From the NCBI GenBank assembly GCA_008921705.1, contig VFFE01009068.1:961977-1025976 (forward strand): a stretch of 64,000 nucleotides of DNA, written 5' to 3'. The stretch's first letter is position 1. Each line of letters starts with the position of its first letter. Position numbers and translations under genes: made by a program. The notes below the pieces were generated by a model that worked only from the letters and a program-made list of their open reading frames with translations, ran no database searches and was not told the DNA's origin. The stretch is from Burhinus oedicnemus. Its lineage: Eukaryota; Chordata; Aves; Charadriiformes; Burhinidae. Below are positions 1-14,685 of the stretch, one piece after another.

Positions 1-2674
1 GGGGAGAGATAGAAAGGATCCCAAATACTCTGAAAAGAAAACAGAAATACAGAGCTTGTTTAGCTTTGTTTATCATGGCACAAATGGATTAACTGTAGCA
101 AAAAGTTAGAAAGCCAAACATAATTTCTGAGATATATAAATATCATTAATCATGGTTATTATGTTGTCTAGGGACTAGCCAGGTGTACGACCTCATTATG
201 CTAGGCATTGTAAAAACATAACCCAATAACCTGTTTGTGTAGTAATGTAGAGTGGCCTTAGCCATCACCTGCAACCTCTTTAAGGCTAATTTGAGGCTCT
301 TGAACTCTCTGTTCCCTATGATGGGGAAATGAGATACAAAATGTTAAATTTTTTTTTGCTTTTTTCTAATTTTTAACTCCCTTTTTTACTTAAAAGCTTT
401 TTGTTTCAGGTGTTCTACTTTTTGTAACTACTCCTTGAGGTAGATTTTTCCGCTAGAACCACTGCTTTCATGTGGTTATTATCTTTGGGGTGTGTCAGCT
501 TCATTAAGAAAGTTCGATTTCTGTGCATGGAGGGAGCTTGTGAGTCCAGCTTCCAATAATGGCAGTACGTTTCTAGACGACTGATCGCTGTTATGGCTCT
601 TCTAGAGCCTCTGACTGACAGCTCCTACTGATTTCTGAGCTTAGTGGGTGGCTGGCAGCTCTGTGATTCAGAGACATAAGGTCTCACCTTCCCAGCACGT
701 GGTATCAGCCAACCCTCTGTGACTCTATTACATTTTAAACAAAGGAAGATTACTAGACCAAGTAAGTGAAGGTCATCTCTTGCCTCTACGCTGTGAAGCC
801 AGTGCTATGCAGTGGAATAGACCTGAAATCCAGTTCCCAGTGGTACTCATTGTGACAGAATCTGGGACACCTGGCCACCCTGTTAGGCAAGATCTCATTA
901 TTCCATCTGATTATAACTGCTGGATCACACGAGCCTTCAGCAGTTTCTGAAACAGACAACAGATGCTGTGATCCAGTAGTCATTGCCACTCACCGGGGGC
1001 TGCTGAGCTCCAGTAGCCTTTGACAGCTACCAGATATCAGTCATCGATAGCTTGTTGTCTTTCTCATGGAAAATGGCCTTTTCTATCTGCCTCTTAGTTC
1101 TTTTCTTCCCAAGCTACAAGGCTGCTGAGCTTCCACAGTCTCAGTCACAGGAGTAAAAAGACAGGTTTAATCAGCAGTATCTTGCAGTTGAGAAGCAGTG
1201 GCTACTGAATCATAACAGCTACTCCCACTCAGGAAACTAAAACTTTGCTTCCCTAAGAAACAGTTTCTTTTCTCCTGCTAAGCTCAGAATTAAGAGCCCT
1301 TGATTCTTCCATAAGAAACTGTGGGTTTTATTCAGAATTCTATCTAGGTTAAGAGGGACTGTCATGTAAAAGAAAGCATAGGGTGGAGGAGAAATTCTGA
1401 CTATTCTGAAAAGTAGACCTTGAACTTGTTCTATAGGTGGGGAAATTCACATGCTAGGGCACTGTTGATGGTGGTAGTTAGAAAAGATCTGATATTTTCA
1501 TTTTAAGAATACACCTGTACACTGAAAAACAAAACCAAAACCCCCCAAAAAAACAAGAAAAATTTTGTCTGTGCTCCTTGATTCCCGGCTATTTGACCTC
1601 AAAAAGTTTAACTTTCCAGATAGAGAACTAGGAATTAAATGGGGAAAGAAATAATAAACTACTGAAGACTCATCAGGTTTCCCTAGAATGGTTATTTCTT
1701 CTCCAAGAAGAGCATATAGGATATGTACAATGTGTACAGTATGCATGTACAATACTAGAGCTGCAAACGTGAACTTTTCCCCTGAAGAAAGAAAATATAT
1801 TTGTAATAAAAACTCAAGATTAAACTACAGATTTCCATTGATTACAAACATGTAAGGGGAGCATACAGCAAGTGGAAATGACATCTGATGACTAAGGGAG
1901 AACAGAGAAACCCATCGTGAGCATGTAGAAATGAAATAAAAAAGACCAAAGCACAAATTAACATGCAGCTTATTAACATGCAGGCCATTGATAAGAAAAT
2001 ATCAAAATATAATCATAAAAGGAGTAACAGGAAGAAAAAAAGAAAGTATTGGTCTACTGTTCAATAGAGAAGGAAGGCTATGAGCAGATGACACCAAGAA
2101 GGGCCAACTGAATAATGGGTTTTTTGCACAAGTAGTTGATATACTTAATACTAGTATCATACAGGTAAGATTTTCATTTTGCAATAGGTTTGAAAGATTA
2201 TCTAGGCAGAAATAATCTGCAAAAAAGTACAAAATGGAAAACAGAACGGGCAAGTGGTAGTTCTGCAAAATGAGATTTAAGAGCTTTAGGCTCACAAGAC
2301 AGATATGCAAAGAGGCTTTATAATAGCTTTTAGAAACATAAAAGATAGGTATAATAAAGAAATTTTTAAGATCAAAAAAATAAAAACCAATGTATTTCAA
2401 CTGCAGTAAGAAAAAAACAGGTGAGACTTTAGGATGGACTATTACATAGTAAGGATGAATGAGTAGACTAGTTTAGGAAATCTGAGGAATCAGCAATAGT
2501 GATGTGAATACTTTAAGAACAAGCAAGACAACCCTCTGCAATTAATGGTACAAATATACCAGTAATAACCAAGGACAGAGTATTGTAGACCTGTAATTAT
2601 ATCTTTTTAACTTATTGTGATACAAAAGATGTGAGGAATTCTTCACTCATACTCAATAACTACTTGAGTTGCTG
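1..2674. other. Unique AT-rich non-coding sequence
   Basis: No gene is supported here. All frames are broken by frequent stops and the open stretches are short and low in complexity. There are T-rich tracts near 349-395 and an A/C-rich tract near 1527-1560. I see no recognisable repeat, splice-bounded exon or RNA gene. It is probably intergenic or intronic. Confidence 0.7.
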
Positions 2675-2722
2675 TGGTCAGGCTATATGACTAATTGTCC
2701 CTCTGGTCTTGAAATTCATGTG
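2675..2722 (+). mobile_element. Ancient CR1-type LINE 3' end (fragment)
   Basis: About 48 bases resemble the 3' end of old amniote CR1/L3-like elements. The order is a 'caggct..atga' block, then 'tgtccctctggtcttgaaat', then a '..catg' end, which parallels the 'ggctagatga ... ggtcccttctggccttgaaatctatg' pattern I recall for old CR1 families. It is heavily diverged and truncated, with no coding content. The match is by eye and short, so chance similarity cannot be excluded. Confidence 0.4.
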
Positions 2723-2979
2723 CAGTTGACTATATATAGGCACTGATAGCTTGAACATGATGAAATAGCACTTTTACTTCCACAGTTACCTAGTACATAC
2801 CTAATGCAGAGTTTAAGTGCCGCATAACAAAACCTAAATGATGTACCCTTCATCTTTGCTACATCTACTTTTTCCAAAAAGTGATTTGTGCAATGTGTAA
2901 CACCCTTGGTTTCTTGTTCCTACATGTGTCAAAAGAATGAAAGAAAAAAGGATTTGTATGTTACAAGAAAAACACCACC

Positions 2980-2999
2980 AACAAACAAACAAACAAAAC
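2980..2999. repeat. (CAAA)n microsatellite
   Basis: About four to five CAAA units follow a CACCA-rich lead and precede a C-rich stretch. This is a simple repeat with no further function visible. Confidence 0.85.
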
Positions 3000-3540
3000 C
3001 CCAAACTCCCCCCCACACCCACTATTTTAGCTAGGGAGAGTGAAAAACCTTTTTGAATGTCACAGAGGAATGAAAGGAGTGAAGATCCCTTACTGCAGAG
3101 GGAATGCCAGGAATTGCATAAGGTTTTGTGTCTATATTGTGCACAGAGAAGAAAAAAATAGTCCTCTGTCAAGGTGTTTTGTAATGTACTGACATTTAAA
3201 GTTTTTGATCTTAACATTAACTTTTAAGAAATTTTTTCTTTCCTAAGAGTTTGCTCAGTGAAAGTCCCAAGACCAAAGTTTTCCTTTCCTTTTGCCTCCT
3301 TCAAAACAACTATACTCAGTTTGTGCTATTTTAAAATACCTAACGGAACTGCAGAGCAAAACCAAAACTATTTTAGAAAAGATTCTACCATTGGGGATCA
3401 TTTTCAACAGTGCTTTTCTCTTAGTAATTCTTATATTTTACAGCAGGCAATCGTTTATGGAGTCTATTTGCGTACCAGAAAGACTAACATTCCTTAAAGC
3501 TATTCTATTTCCATTGTCTCTTATTTTTGTATAGTTACAA

Positions 3541-3557
3541 TTGCACCTTAGGTGCAA
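3541..3557. repeat. Perfect 17-base palindrome with paired CACCT/AGGTG
   Basis: The sequence ttgcacct-t-aggtgcaa forms two perfect 8-base arms around one base. Each arm carries CACCT (or its complement AGGTG), the core half-site recognised by ZEB/Snail-type zinc-finger repressors. The palindrome is seen directly; any regulatory role is inference. Confidence 0.4.
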
Positions 3558-6500
3558 CTGCTATTCTGTTGTGATTATAATCACTAGGTAAAATATGACT
3601 ATATCAAGTATTTTTGATTAAGTCAAGGGGGTATAATGAAGACATTCATCCAAAAGAATGCAAAGTAATAACTTAAAATTAACCAACTTGGAAAGTTTAA
3701 GTTTATTTTTTACAGTCTGAAAAGAGTAAGCCCAAGGCACGCATTTTTAATTTATAAAATTCATTGTGGCAGAAAGATATTCAACATGATTTCTCTCCTG
3801 ACACCGAGTAATCTCCAGGTACTCAACTCCCTTCAAACTACAGCTGCAAGGTTGCCTGTGTATGTCGTGTGCCCTGGGCTTGGAAATATCTGAGTAAATT
3901 TGGCATCCTCTAGAGGTGAGCTAGCACATCAAGTTAGCTGTAAGATTTTGCTATTTAATTGTGCCTGACTTGCCTTTGCTCAATTCCTTCACATGCCTCC
4001 AGCCTTCTCTTCAGTTCTCCAAAGCTGACATATTTATCTATGGCTTTTTAACCTATATTTTAAACCTGTGGTGAATTCCTCATTTCACTTTCTGTTCTCT
4101 TCCAGGAACTTTTTAAAAATTATTTTTAAAGTTAAAAGAGTGTTAAAGGTACAAGAATTACAAAGCAAGGTTTTCATATTTACCATGCATAAATGCAGAA
4201 AAGGTTATCTGGTAGATTAGTATTAACATGTTCCAGATTTGGCATAGTTGTCTACAGTAGACTTAAACCACTGTCTAACTGAAGCTAACTTGGATACCTA
4301 CACTGCTGCAGCTACACATGTGGAAAACAGTGGACTGTAGTGGGCAAGGTCTGCTTGAGTTCCTAAGGGTGTGGTGACATCAGCACTTAGACTGAGGCCT
4401 ATACATCCTTCAAAATTTATACTTGGCAAATCTGCTGACCAAACATACCCTAATTCTTAAGCTGAAATGCCAACTGCATTTCAGCCCTTATCAGGGAATT
4501 TAGTTAAAGTTGAAACTGTGAAATATAACTTACAACAATTTCATAAGTAGCAATTTCTTTTCTCTCTCTCCTGTGCTTTCTTTCTCCATCGCCCAGAAGA
4601 TGGCATTTATTGAAGCCCTTGTTTCTTCTTTATCCCCTTATTCTAATTGAGTTCCGAATAAGAGCATTGGTAATGGAAGTTACTGCCATCCTATCATCCC
4701 AGCATTTTGATGTTCTGCTACTTGACCCAGTGCATCAATCTGTTAGAATTTTTTTTATTTTTCATAAAAAGAATGTTATCTTTCTGCTTCCATTGCAAAC
4801 ACATCTCCCTGCTCCCCCTAGTTTGAAGCACCAAAGCCTCAGGCTTGTAAAATTTATCATTCCAGTCTGATCATGAGAGAATGGTAGCAGTCATTATGAA
4901 CAACAAACAGATGAGCTGAAAACAAATGGGACACCTGGCTGACAGATGAAGAAATTCACAAAAGTATGTAAGGGTGAATGTGAGCAGCAATAGAGTAAGC
5001 AAAAATGGAACTCCCTACATTATTATCTTACTCCATGCTTACTCGAAGTAAACAAGCAATGTCTTCCTAACTTGACTTCTTATGTCACATCACAAACATC
5101 CACAGGAAGGAGATAGGGAAGAAAGACAGGGATGGGAAAGGACTCAGTAGACATTACTCCCTTATGTCTTAAGAGATGGCCTTAAAATGCTGTTCAAAAT
5201 ACACCTCGTTCATATCCCCAGGTCTACAAATTTCATTAATTTTGGAATTGGTAGGAAGTGGGAAGTGGGATTGATTCCCTTATATATAGTTAATAGATTA
5301 GCAAATGTCTTAATTTTCTTTGGCTTTAGAGGAACATTTTTTCTAATTCAATTTTTTTTCTTTTTTGCAATTTCAACAGTTCTATAATTTCTTTTAGTTT
5401 CTTAGGAATTTTTCTTTTTGTCATCTATGCTTCATTTATCAATGTCTCCAACTTAATAATAGAGCTGTTAGAAGTACAGGTTTACTGTCCAACTGTAATA
5501 AAAAAGGAAACTCTGGCCTTGCTAAGAGGTCTTACTAAAGAGCTTTGGAGATAAAATAGCACACATGGTCTGTGGATACATTAGCACAAACTGACTATTA
5601 CAGAATTTCATACAATAAAAACAATAAAACAACTAAGGGGCATTCAAAGAGACATAGTTGAAAATTTTAACCCTTTCTTCTCTGATTGCTGTAAACCTTC
5701 TCCTGTGGTTGCCCAGGTCCTGCTGAATCGGGGAATGCTGTGTCTGGAGGGTAGCATATTTGTTTTTTGTTCAGGAGTGCAGACTGCATGTACACTATCT
5801 GAAGTTCTACCACAGAGAACAGAACCAAGAGCGGTCTGCTCCTTCAAACACACCTCAGACTTTGAAAGCTCATAGCTTAGCAGACACATTTCAGTCAGTA
5901 TGGCAAGATAAATCTCCAGTAGCACTATCCGAATAGTTGGCTTGCCAGTAACAAACTGCTTAGCTATGGCCTAGTAGCAGTCTGAGCTTGTGACTCTGCA
6001 CCATGTGGTGCCTACCCATTCCTTTATCATTGATGTCCCCTGACACTGACATTGGAAGATCTGTGCAAGCTTTTTGGTTGGATGGGTCTGCTTCTTCACA
6101 TAGAAACTCTGTGATCATCGTGTGCTTGCAGAAACAGCATATTCTATTACTTTCTGCCAGCTTTTCTAGCTGAGCAATGCCACTTTGCAGTTGCTGCTAG
6201 AAATGGAGAGCAATGGGAATCCACATCACTGGAAACAGCATACATGTTTTTGCTCCACAGCAGGAAGTCTGGCAGTTTGTGGCTGTGACCATGCTGGATG
6301 TATTAGCATTCCCCTTAACTTCCACCCCAGAGGCCCAGCAGCAACCGAAACCTCTCATGCTGTATTCCCAGTTCTTTCATGCTGTTATGACTACTCCAAA
6401 CTGAGTAGTACAGCTTTAAAAGGACGCATGACTTGTAACTGGAATTTCAGAACACAATGGACTATCAAGTACAAACTCCTTCCTAGAGAGCTTCCACTTC

Positions 6501-7666
6501 GACAGTGTGCATAGTCACACCTGAGAAATAGGACTCCAAACTGGACACATTTGACAAGGGCTACAGGATGCAACAGAAATAGAGAAAGAGGGAAACATCT
6601 GGTTTTGGTATTCTTCCAAGTGAGTTCATGTCCATAGTGAACTGTTGAGATAGACAAGCTTTTTTTTAAGATCACTATTAATCCCCATCTTGTAGCGAGT
6701 TGTGTGTGAAGTAGAGCTGTTCGAATTAAGAGGTATCCATTCCTGGCCATCCCTCTACATCTCTGACCCTTAATGAGGCTGAGTCCTGGAGAGTTTTGTG
6801 AAAGTATCTTTCCTTTCTAGAGCACCCTAAATTTAAATTGGAGGGGAGGCGGTATTATGTAATAGCAACTTCATGAAAACAAAGTTATTTTTGCATTATA
6901 AGAACTGAGTATGCTTCTATCCTTTCTGCAGTGCCAGCATTAGATGAAGGAATGAAAGACTTGAGAAGTGCAAAATTTTCCCCAAGAAAAACATGCACAC
7001 ATATAACAAAAGCAAAACCCAAGAAGATTTATATAACTAATTAGTTTTTAAAAAATCATTAAGCATAGCTAAATTTCCTCCTTTATACAATCTCTGTTTT
7101 TAAATCTCAATCTTTTTATAAATGATTTTGAAGTAGTTGTATGTAGGAGTAAAATAAGGTTGTATTTTACTGTATATGCCTACCAGCAGTAGGAAATTAG
7201 TTAAACTGACCTGATAATTATGTGGAAAAATTTCACTCCTGCATTTGAAATACAAATTCCCCAAAGTAATCTTCTGGGGTTTAGGCCAATTATAGACTCA
7301 TTAGCATTTGTCCTCAGTCTCATAAAATGAAGGCGATAGGTAAGAAGAAGAAAAAAGTGAACGACAAAGAAAGCAGTAAAAACAGACAGGTTTCTCAGCC
7401 ATGTGTTGGACTTCCTTTGTCAAATTACTAATAATTCTTTCCTTCTCTTTCCCTTCCTCCCTGTCTCACTCTTCAGTAAATCTGATAACTGGCGATTATT
7501 TCTGTGGGAAGTCTAGTTATGACAGAAATTAGTTATAAAATCACCTAGACCTCATGCACTAGCAGCAAAATGAATGCTATGTAATTACCGTTATTTCCAA
7601 CAAAATTGCTGAAAAATTTTGTAAAGTTTCTGCTAAAAAATTGAGAACTTTCCAATCTATATACAA

Positions 7667-8041
7667 CTTTAGACTGGAGAAGAGAAGGCTGAGGGGAGAC
7701 CTTATTGCTCTCTACAACTACCTGAAAGGAGGCTGTAGTGAGATGGGCGCTGGTCTCTTCTCCCAACTAACTAGCAATAGGACAAGAGGAAATGGGTTCA
7801 AGTTGTGCCGGGGGAGGTTTAGGCTGGACATTAGGAAAACGTTTTTCACTGAAAGAGTTATTAAACATTGGAACAGGCTGCCCAGGGAGGTGGTTGAGTC
7901 ACCATCCCTAGATGTGTTTAAAGGTCGTGTAGATGCAGTGCTTAGAGACATGGTTTAGTGACAGAGCTGGTAGAGTAGGGTCAATGGTTGGACTAGATGA
8001 TCTTAAAGTTCTTTTCCAACCTAGACGATTCTATGATTCTA
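7667..8041 (+). mobile_element. CR1 LINE, 5'-truncated 3' end
   Basis: This is a non-LTR retrotransposon fragment holding the end of CR1 ORF2 and the short 3' UTR. The plus frame through 7958 reads [20 protein letters not shown] near its start, then [20 protein letters not shown] and [19 protein letters not shown]. It ends with a stop after DAVLRDMV, which is the usual C-terminus of CR1 ORF2. A 3' UTR follows with 'ggttggactagatgatctt', 'ttttccaacct' and the terminal 'gattctatgattct' tail. The reverse transcriptase core is absent, as expected for the 5' truncation typical of CR1. It appears to belong to the same subfamily as 58050-58354. I see no clear target-site duplication. Confidence 0.95.
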
Positions 8042-11000
8042 ACTTTGAGGAGGAGGTGGTAAAAGAAGCATTTGATAGAAAGCAGAGACGATGAAGAGCT
8101 ACAACAAAATAAAAAATGCAGCTTAATAATATTTAGTTTAGCTTAATAGCAGTATTCTAGATCAGTTTTTATTTTACTTTAGGTTTTTTGTCAATTTGAA
8201 GCAATTAAATGCCTGTTCAGAAGTACCCGTCTTATTTGCTTAAGCCAACTAACTAGCTGTCTGTAGATAGTGTCTGACAGGAGTGGCATTTCAGTTCTGA
8301 CACAGTAGCAAGTGAGGTTCTTATTGTATCTAAGTAGTAGTTGGGCACTTGGGGTTTTTAAATTTAAACATGCAAATTATTGTAAACTGATACTTTGCAA
8401 ATACCTAAATTTGAGTTACCTGAAAACTGCAAACATATGCTCTGGCTTCAGCATTTTCATTAAGCAAGAATATTACACAGTGAGCTACGCAGGGAGATAG
8501 TTTATGAAATGCTATGGCATCTAGAATCGTACAGAAAAGAAATTAAAGTTTCTATATAAATTGTTTTCTAAAGTAGCTTGGTCTACCAAGCCAATTTTTA
8601 TGTTTTGTTTTGGTTTTTTAACTCCTTACTACACTATCATTTAAACCTACATTTGTAAAAAGGATTTGTGAAAGACTGTGAATAAGTGGCTGCAAACATG
8701 GGAGAGGGGAAGTGTTACGAAAGTGTAACAACTTCTAGATTTTGTTAGCTTATTCCATATTTCCCAAATTCTTTCAGCTTTAGCCAGCGTTAAGTGGCTT
8801 TTCCAACTTTCTGTCTAAGCTAGTCACACAAGCAACTACACTAATGCAGGTAGACCTGCACTAGCTTTTAGCTGGCATGAATAGGAAATTATCCACAAAG
8901 CCTGGCACAGATTAATGGTGGAATATCTATCCAGTTTCTCCAGTAAATTTTAACTTCTGTCTTGATCTCTTTGCTGCTACAGCCTGATATGCTATAATCA
9001 TTATTATGAACGTAGCACAGACATATAAAATTCAATCACACAGATTTCTGCAGAGCATCATCTGAAAATCTTTCAGATGAGTATATGTTGTGGACATTCT
9101 GGCCAGTGTAATGACACAAGAGTTGTTTCCCATAATTCTCAGTCCCTCTTAAAAATGGTCTAAACAATCTCAACTTTGGTATAATTGCATTCAGTCAACC
9201 CCTCTTAAAGGATGCTTATGTCTTATTAAAAGAATAATAATAAAAGAAAGGTCCAGTGAATAAAACACTAATTTCCAAAGGCAGCATATAGCTCAGCTGG
9301 ACACAAGACAATCCACACTGAACTATTTTCATGTAATTTGATTTCAGTCTCTCAACCAAATGTAACATGTTATTTTCCTTTGCAGGTAAAATACATTTAA
9401 AGATTAGGTTTGCTCAAAGAACAGTTAACTTTAAGGGTTTTTTGATTCTACAAAAAATTTTATTTGCATGGCAGTTCTCTCTGTACTTCCATGGTACAAA
9501 ATCTCATGTTTCTAAGGAGATAATCCCCAACAGATTTGCAAAATCAAAACCTGTAACAGAACCTTATCTTTGCCTCAACCCGGTATATGAAAAAAGAAAT
9601 GTAGAACAGAACCACAGTTAAAAAAATTGAAAATAAAATTCAGCATGTGTCACAGTACTTCAGGTAGCAGCTCAGTAGCTGACAACACAGTGTGCAAATA
9701 AGTGATTTGCTTTACAAAGGTCTGCAAAAAAGAGATATACCTCAGCTGAGGTTTGAAATCTCCCTCCATTTTTATCTTTAAAAACATAATAAGGTTCATA
9801 TTTTGCTTATGTGCTGGAAATAAATACCACTAAAAATACTGTTTTATACCTTTCTCCATTTGGAATCAAAGGTAGTAGATTTTGTAACATAACCTTTTCA
9901 CTGACACTTAAAAAGAAGTAAAAGTTAGTTGTTAATGAGCTTCCAGATGCAGAGTGACTTTAATACTTCCTGAGTCAGGATCTTTCAAGAGAGATACCAG
10001 TATATGATTTTCAATTGTGTTTCCTCAGATATTGTGTTGACTGAATGATTCACTCTTGCATCACTCTGCATGGAAAGTGAGAATGATTCTGCTCCTGCTG
10101 TTCTTTTTAAGTCTACTGAATTCAAGTCATGATGGACAGAGCCCGTAGGGATGGGTATGTAGTTATGAACAGATAGACAAGAATAAAATAATGCATGGGG
10201 AAATTGCTGTGAATGAAATAAGATCTCCCATAATCTGAGGCCATTCTTAACTGAAATCTAATTCAGTCATTTAAAGGAAATGTGTTTTATACCTTTGGCT
10301 TTCCAGACCCAGAACAAAGTAAAGGAACAGCTCCTGTTTATAGAGTTCTTTAAGTGAGCACTTCTCTTTCCTGAACATTCAGAGAAGTTAATCAGAATGG
10401 CAAACCTTGTTAGTTTAGTGTCATTAACCCCTTATTTGGAAACTTAGAGAGTTAATAAAGATAAGTTAAAACCACTTTGATCTTAAATCAGTGCCCACAC
10501 AAAGATTTAATGACGATAACAAATCAATTTTAAATTCACACCTCAACTTAATTTGGATTGATTTTACTGAGTGTCCCTGAAGATAGCAGAGGTGTTATAA
10601 ATCCTAATAGAGGATCTTCTGATATTTTCAGCTTGTAGTGACACAAGACGTTCAGGCAAAAATCTTGATGAATGTTACTTGGACTGAGATACTAGTGTAA
10701 AGCTTTTGAGGGCCAACCCATCCTATCCTGTCTCAAAACAAAACAAAACATATAAGAGATAAATTGAAATCATCTGAGCATATAGCCTTTTTTTTTTTTT
10801 TTAAATCAGGATCTGCTGTCTTTTAACCTCATAGAAAATCAATAGTGGCCCTTTTAACAAAGATCCTGAATTCTTGCCACTCACTTGAGCTCTGTGGGCT
10901 ACACACCAGTGGAAATGAGACTGAGTATTAGGAAGATTTACGCTCAAGAGATCAACATTTGCAGAAATATTCCTTTGCATATGGCAATTATTTCAATCAG

Positions 11001-14000
11001 GAGTAACTGTCTTCATTATGATTTATTATGTGTGTTTTCCCTCCTTTTGAAAGATGGATATTTCAATCAGATACTTTCATATAACAACAATAAATATTAA
11101 ATACTGTTTTCACATAGGACACAGTCTTTTACTTACTGGCTGGTGAGCTTGGAGATGTATAAAGGTAAGCTGCCAACTAACATGTAGATGTAATTAAAAT
11201 GGAGGTTCCTTTCCTAGTTTTCTAAGTATGCTGTAATTCAATTATTTAAATATATGAATAGGAGACTGAAGTATATGTATATCTAGCTCAGGGTGTGCTG
11301 TGGAACACATAATATTAAATTCAGCCATTTTACATGCTCTAATTGTCACCTTGCATCTTCTGTAATGTATTGCTAGGTTTTTGTTTATCTTAAGAGAGCA
11401 AAAGAAAGATTGTATTGAAATGTCAGAGGTGATACTAGAAGACGTACAGATCAGCAAGAAGATGGAAGGAGAGTAGGGAAGCTGTTCTATCAGGAAGTAG
11501 TTTCATATCAGTAAAAAAATATGGGATGTGCCCTTACAAATTAAGCCTCAGAAATACGAGCTTTAACTATAAATGCATAAATAAACATATGATATTTTAA
11601 TTGAATTCAAGTAGCTTCAAAACATGACAGGATTAGAAAAGTGCAAGAGATGAGAGAAATAAGACTAATCAAGTGCAGCCTTGCAGCATACCTGTTTTTA
11701 TATATCTCTAAACCTGCATCAAGTTAACAACAGAAAATATAAACAAAGATGCTGTTTCTAGATTATTATTGAAAATTAATACATTGGGTTATTTGGTCAT
11801 CTCTGGTCAAAAAGATGGAAATCTTTAAAGAGAATGCCCATCTTTACAAACTGTGTTAAGTTAAAGAAAAAGGAAGAGTGACTAGTTTATCAAAATAGTC
11901 TCTCTTAAGGAATCTATTTTGATTTTAATACAAACCAACATAATAATTTACAATTATTAAACAAACATATTGATTTATCCAAGTTCAAATTTATATCATT
12001 ACTGCTGAAGACATTTGTAAAGAATCAGAGAAAACTTAATAATGAAACGCTTTGAATCCAGTAAAAAATTCCAGTGAAATAGTTCTTGAAAATAGAAATG
12101 ATCCATGTGAATCTAAGATGGCTTTGAGTCATCATTTTTCAAACAGTAGGAGTATGTAAGAATCAGGAATTATTAAGGCTTGAATAAACGGTGTTTGCTG
12201 ATGGTGATCTTTTTCAGTTGTGCTATTTATGAACATTTCAACAAAAACCACTTCAAAGAGAAGGGTTTGTATTACCTTGGGTTTACTTTACCAGAAGGGC
12301 AAAGGTCTCCAAACATAATAAAAAGTACTTTCTGCAACCACAGTAGAGTTCAGAAGTAGCAGTAATCATTATGAATTCATAGTCCCTGTGTTCCAAGCGT
12401 ATGAAATATGAATTTTATGTAGCAGAACTATTTTCATCTGAGTGGTATATAATCACCTTTACTATCTGTCACAAGCTTTGTATGAAATCACAATGCTTTT
12501 AAAAAAATAAAAGACTACATGATCAGTGTGCAAGTTTTCCAAAACTACTTTTGCATAAAGCTCAGGAAGCTTAGAGGACTCTCCTAGCTTTGACCACAGA
12601 CAGTGTATCAAATATAAGGTGTATTTGGAGACTAAAAGGAAAAGGGCAAGAAACTTGCTTGCTCCTTCCTCTTCTTCTAGGTTCACTAAGGTTGTATGCA
12701 TCGGTACGTAACCAGACAGAAGAAATCTGAACTGGTCAATGGTATGTAAAAATATTTATGCAATATTTGTTGAATTTATTCCAGCACCTGAGGCACTGAT
12801 TATGTTTAGTGCTCCCATAAATGGCCCAGCACGTAGTCTAGGTTGCATTGCTGCCTGTTCTTCACTGGTCCTCTCCCATTGCCTTGTAGAAAACCAGTCC
12901 TACTGCACTGTGAGATGTTCATTGGGAGATCCTTCAGGTGATCAGCCTTTGACTTCTGAGGCTAAACCTTTGCCCTGGAAAGCAGACACACTATTTGATT
13001 CCACTGCACAATACTACCACTGCTGTTACAACAAACAAAAGTACATGTTGTAAAGGCACATGGATTCAGCCCAGACCACAGATTGTTCGGTGTCATGTAC
13101 CATAAAAGCATGGCAATGAAAAGGAAATTTCCCCACACTGGAAATATAATTTCATATCCTTGAGGTCTGTATGTGAGAAGACACACTGAGAATATTTGAG
13201 CTAGAGTTAGGGACTTGTAAAACATCAGAACTTTTAGTGGACGATGATGGATGAGTGGAAGATGCAGCATACGATCTGGACATGTGAGCAGAGTAATGAC
13301 TGATGAGAAAGGGCATCATACTTTGTGCAAAAAGCAGCAATAGAGAGAGAACTAATCTCAGCCGTGGATTAAAATGGGCAGTTCAGTGCCATGTAGGTTG
13401 TGCATGACATTCTCGGTTTCTAGGATGGCTTGCTCCACTTCCTGTGATGATAAGGTTGGATGAGTCAATGCTTATTCTTTGGGAGATGAAGAGAATGATT
13501 ACACCAGCACCCAGGGATACACCAGCACTAAGCCTTGATACTTGGGTTCCTAAAGCTGTTCATGAGCCATCTCACAGTGCAAAGTCATTCTGGTTTATGA
13601 GAAGCTGCCAAAAATAATGCAGCTGTAATTTGCAAAATTGTTGTGAAAATAACATAATTTTGTTATACTTCAGAGATCTGGCCTCTGCTTTCTGCAGAAG
13701 TGTCTCAGCGTGACCACTGCTCTGCCTAGGGCCTGCTGACACTTCCTCCTTTTATAGTTTAAGCAAATACACTTTAGTTGCCTCCTCTCTGTCAACAGAG
13801 CCTCTGCCATCAACTTAGGATCCACCATATCCCATCAATCCAGAAACACTAACAAAAGAACATTTTTTAATTCAAAGAAACGTGCAACACACATGCCAGG
13901 AGATCATGAAAAGTGCAGGCCAAACCAGTTCTAGGCAGAGCTATTCACAAGCTGCTACAACTTACTTAGCAACTCTTGCGCTATCCCACTGAAGGTGAGA

Positions 14001-14685
14001 GAAGCTGCCTTTGTAAGCAGAAGAAACCAGCATGCATCATTGGCTTGACTCCTAGGAGAAGTATGACAGTACACGCCTTCCCATTTCCTCTGAAAATTAT
14101 GATTCCAAATAATTTACCAGAAAGTTGTGTACAAACTTCTTCTTGCCTCCAAATGTCTGTATTCTCTGGGAGCAGTAAGGTGGACTGTAAGTTTCCCAAT
14201 GACACTGAAAAATAGGCTGGAGTGGCCATGGTGTAATGTGCAGTAACAATGAATGAGGGTCAGATGGTTACAGAATGTGTAGAAGTTTCCAGTTTTCCAT
14301 TTTCCATTTTGCTCGTTTTTTCATTTTGCTAATGGAATGTGAGGGAATCTGGACACAAGTGCACTTATCAAAGACATCCAGGGACCTCATATTTGGAACG
14401 TTAAAGATTAAAATAATGAAATATAGAAGAAAGGTCTGGAAAATTAGCTTATTGAAGGACTATCCAGACCAGCAGCCAGGAAGCAGGAATAAAAAATCCA
14501 AAATGTAACTGAGCCATTGTGGATCAAACTTAGCTATGCAATTATTCACAAATAAATGCAACCGAGTAAAGATGTCTTATGGTGTCTTTTGCACAGATAT
14601 TTTCAAACTTGTCACTTCATTCAGCTAGTATTGGCCTGCAGCAAGTTGCTTTTTCATCTGTCTAATGACTAATCTTCTAGAGGGC

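Larger units (their letters stand above)
2723..7666. other. Unique non-coding sequence
   Basis: AT-rich single-copy sequence without a supported gene. It contains a short CAAA repeat (2980-2999), a compact palindrome (3541-3557) and a short TC-rich tract near 4560. Open frames here, such as 6185-6514 and 6391-6750, overlap on opposite strands and show no recognisable domain, so I do not call them genes. Confidence 0.65.

Noticed and set aside
4240..4335. Faint similarity between 4240-4335 and 8765-8890 (a tgcagc/ctacac-type motif)
   Set aside because: Only scattered short words agree. I could not establish a shared repeat by eye.
12739..13270. Overlapping open frames on both strands near 13 kb
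   Set aside because: No recognisable protein and no splice or promoter context. They look like random open frames in slightly GC-richer DNA.
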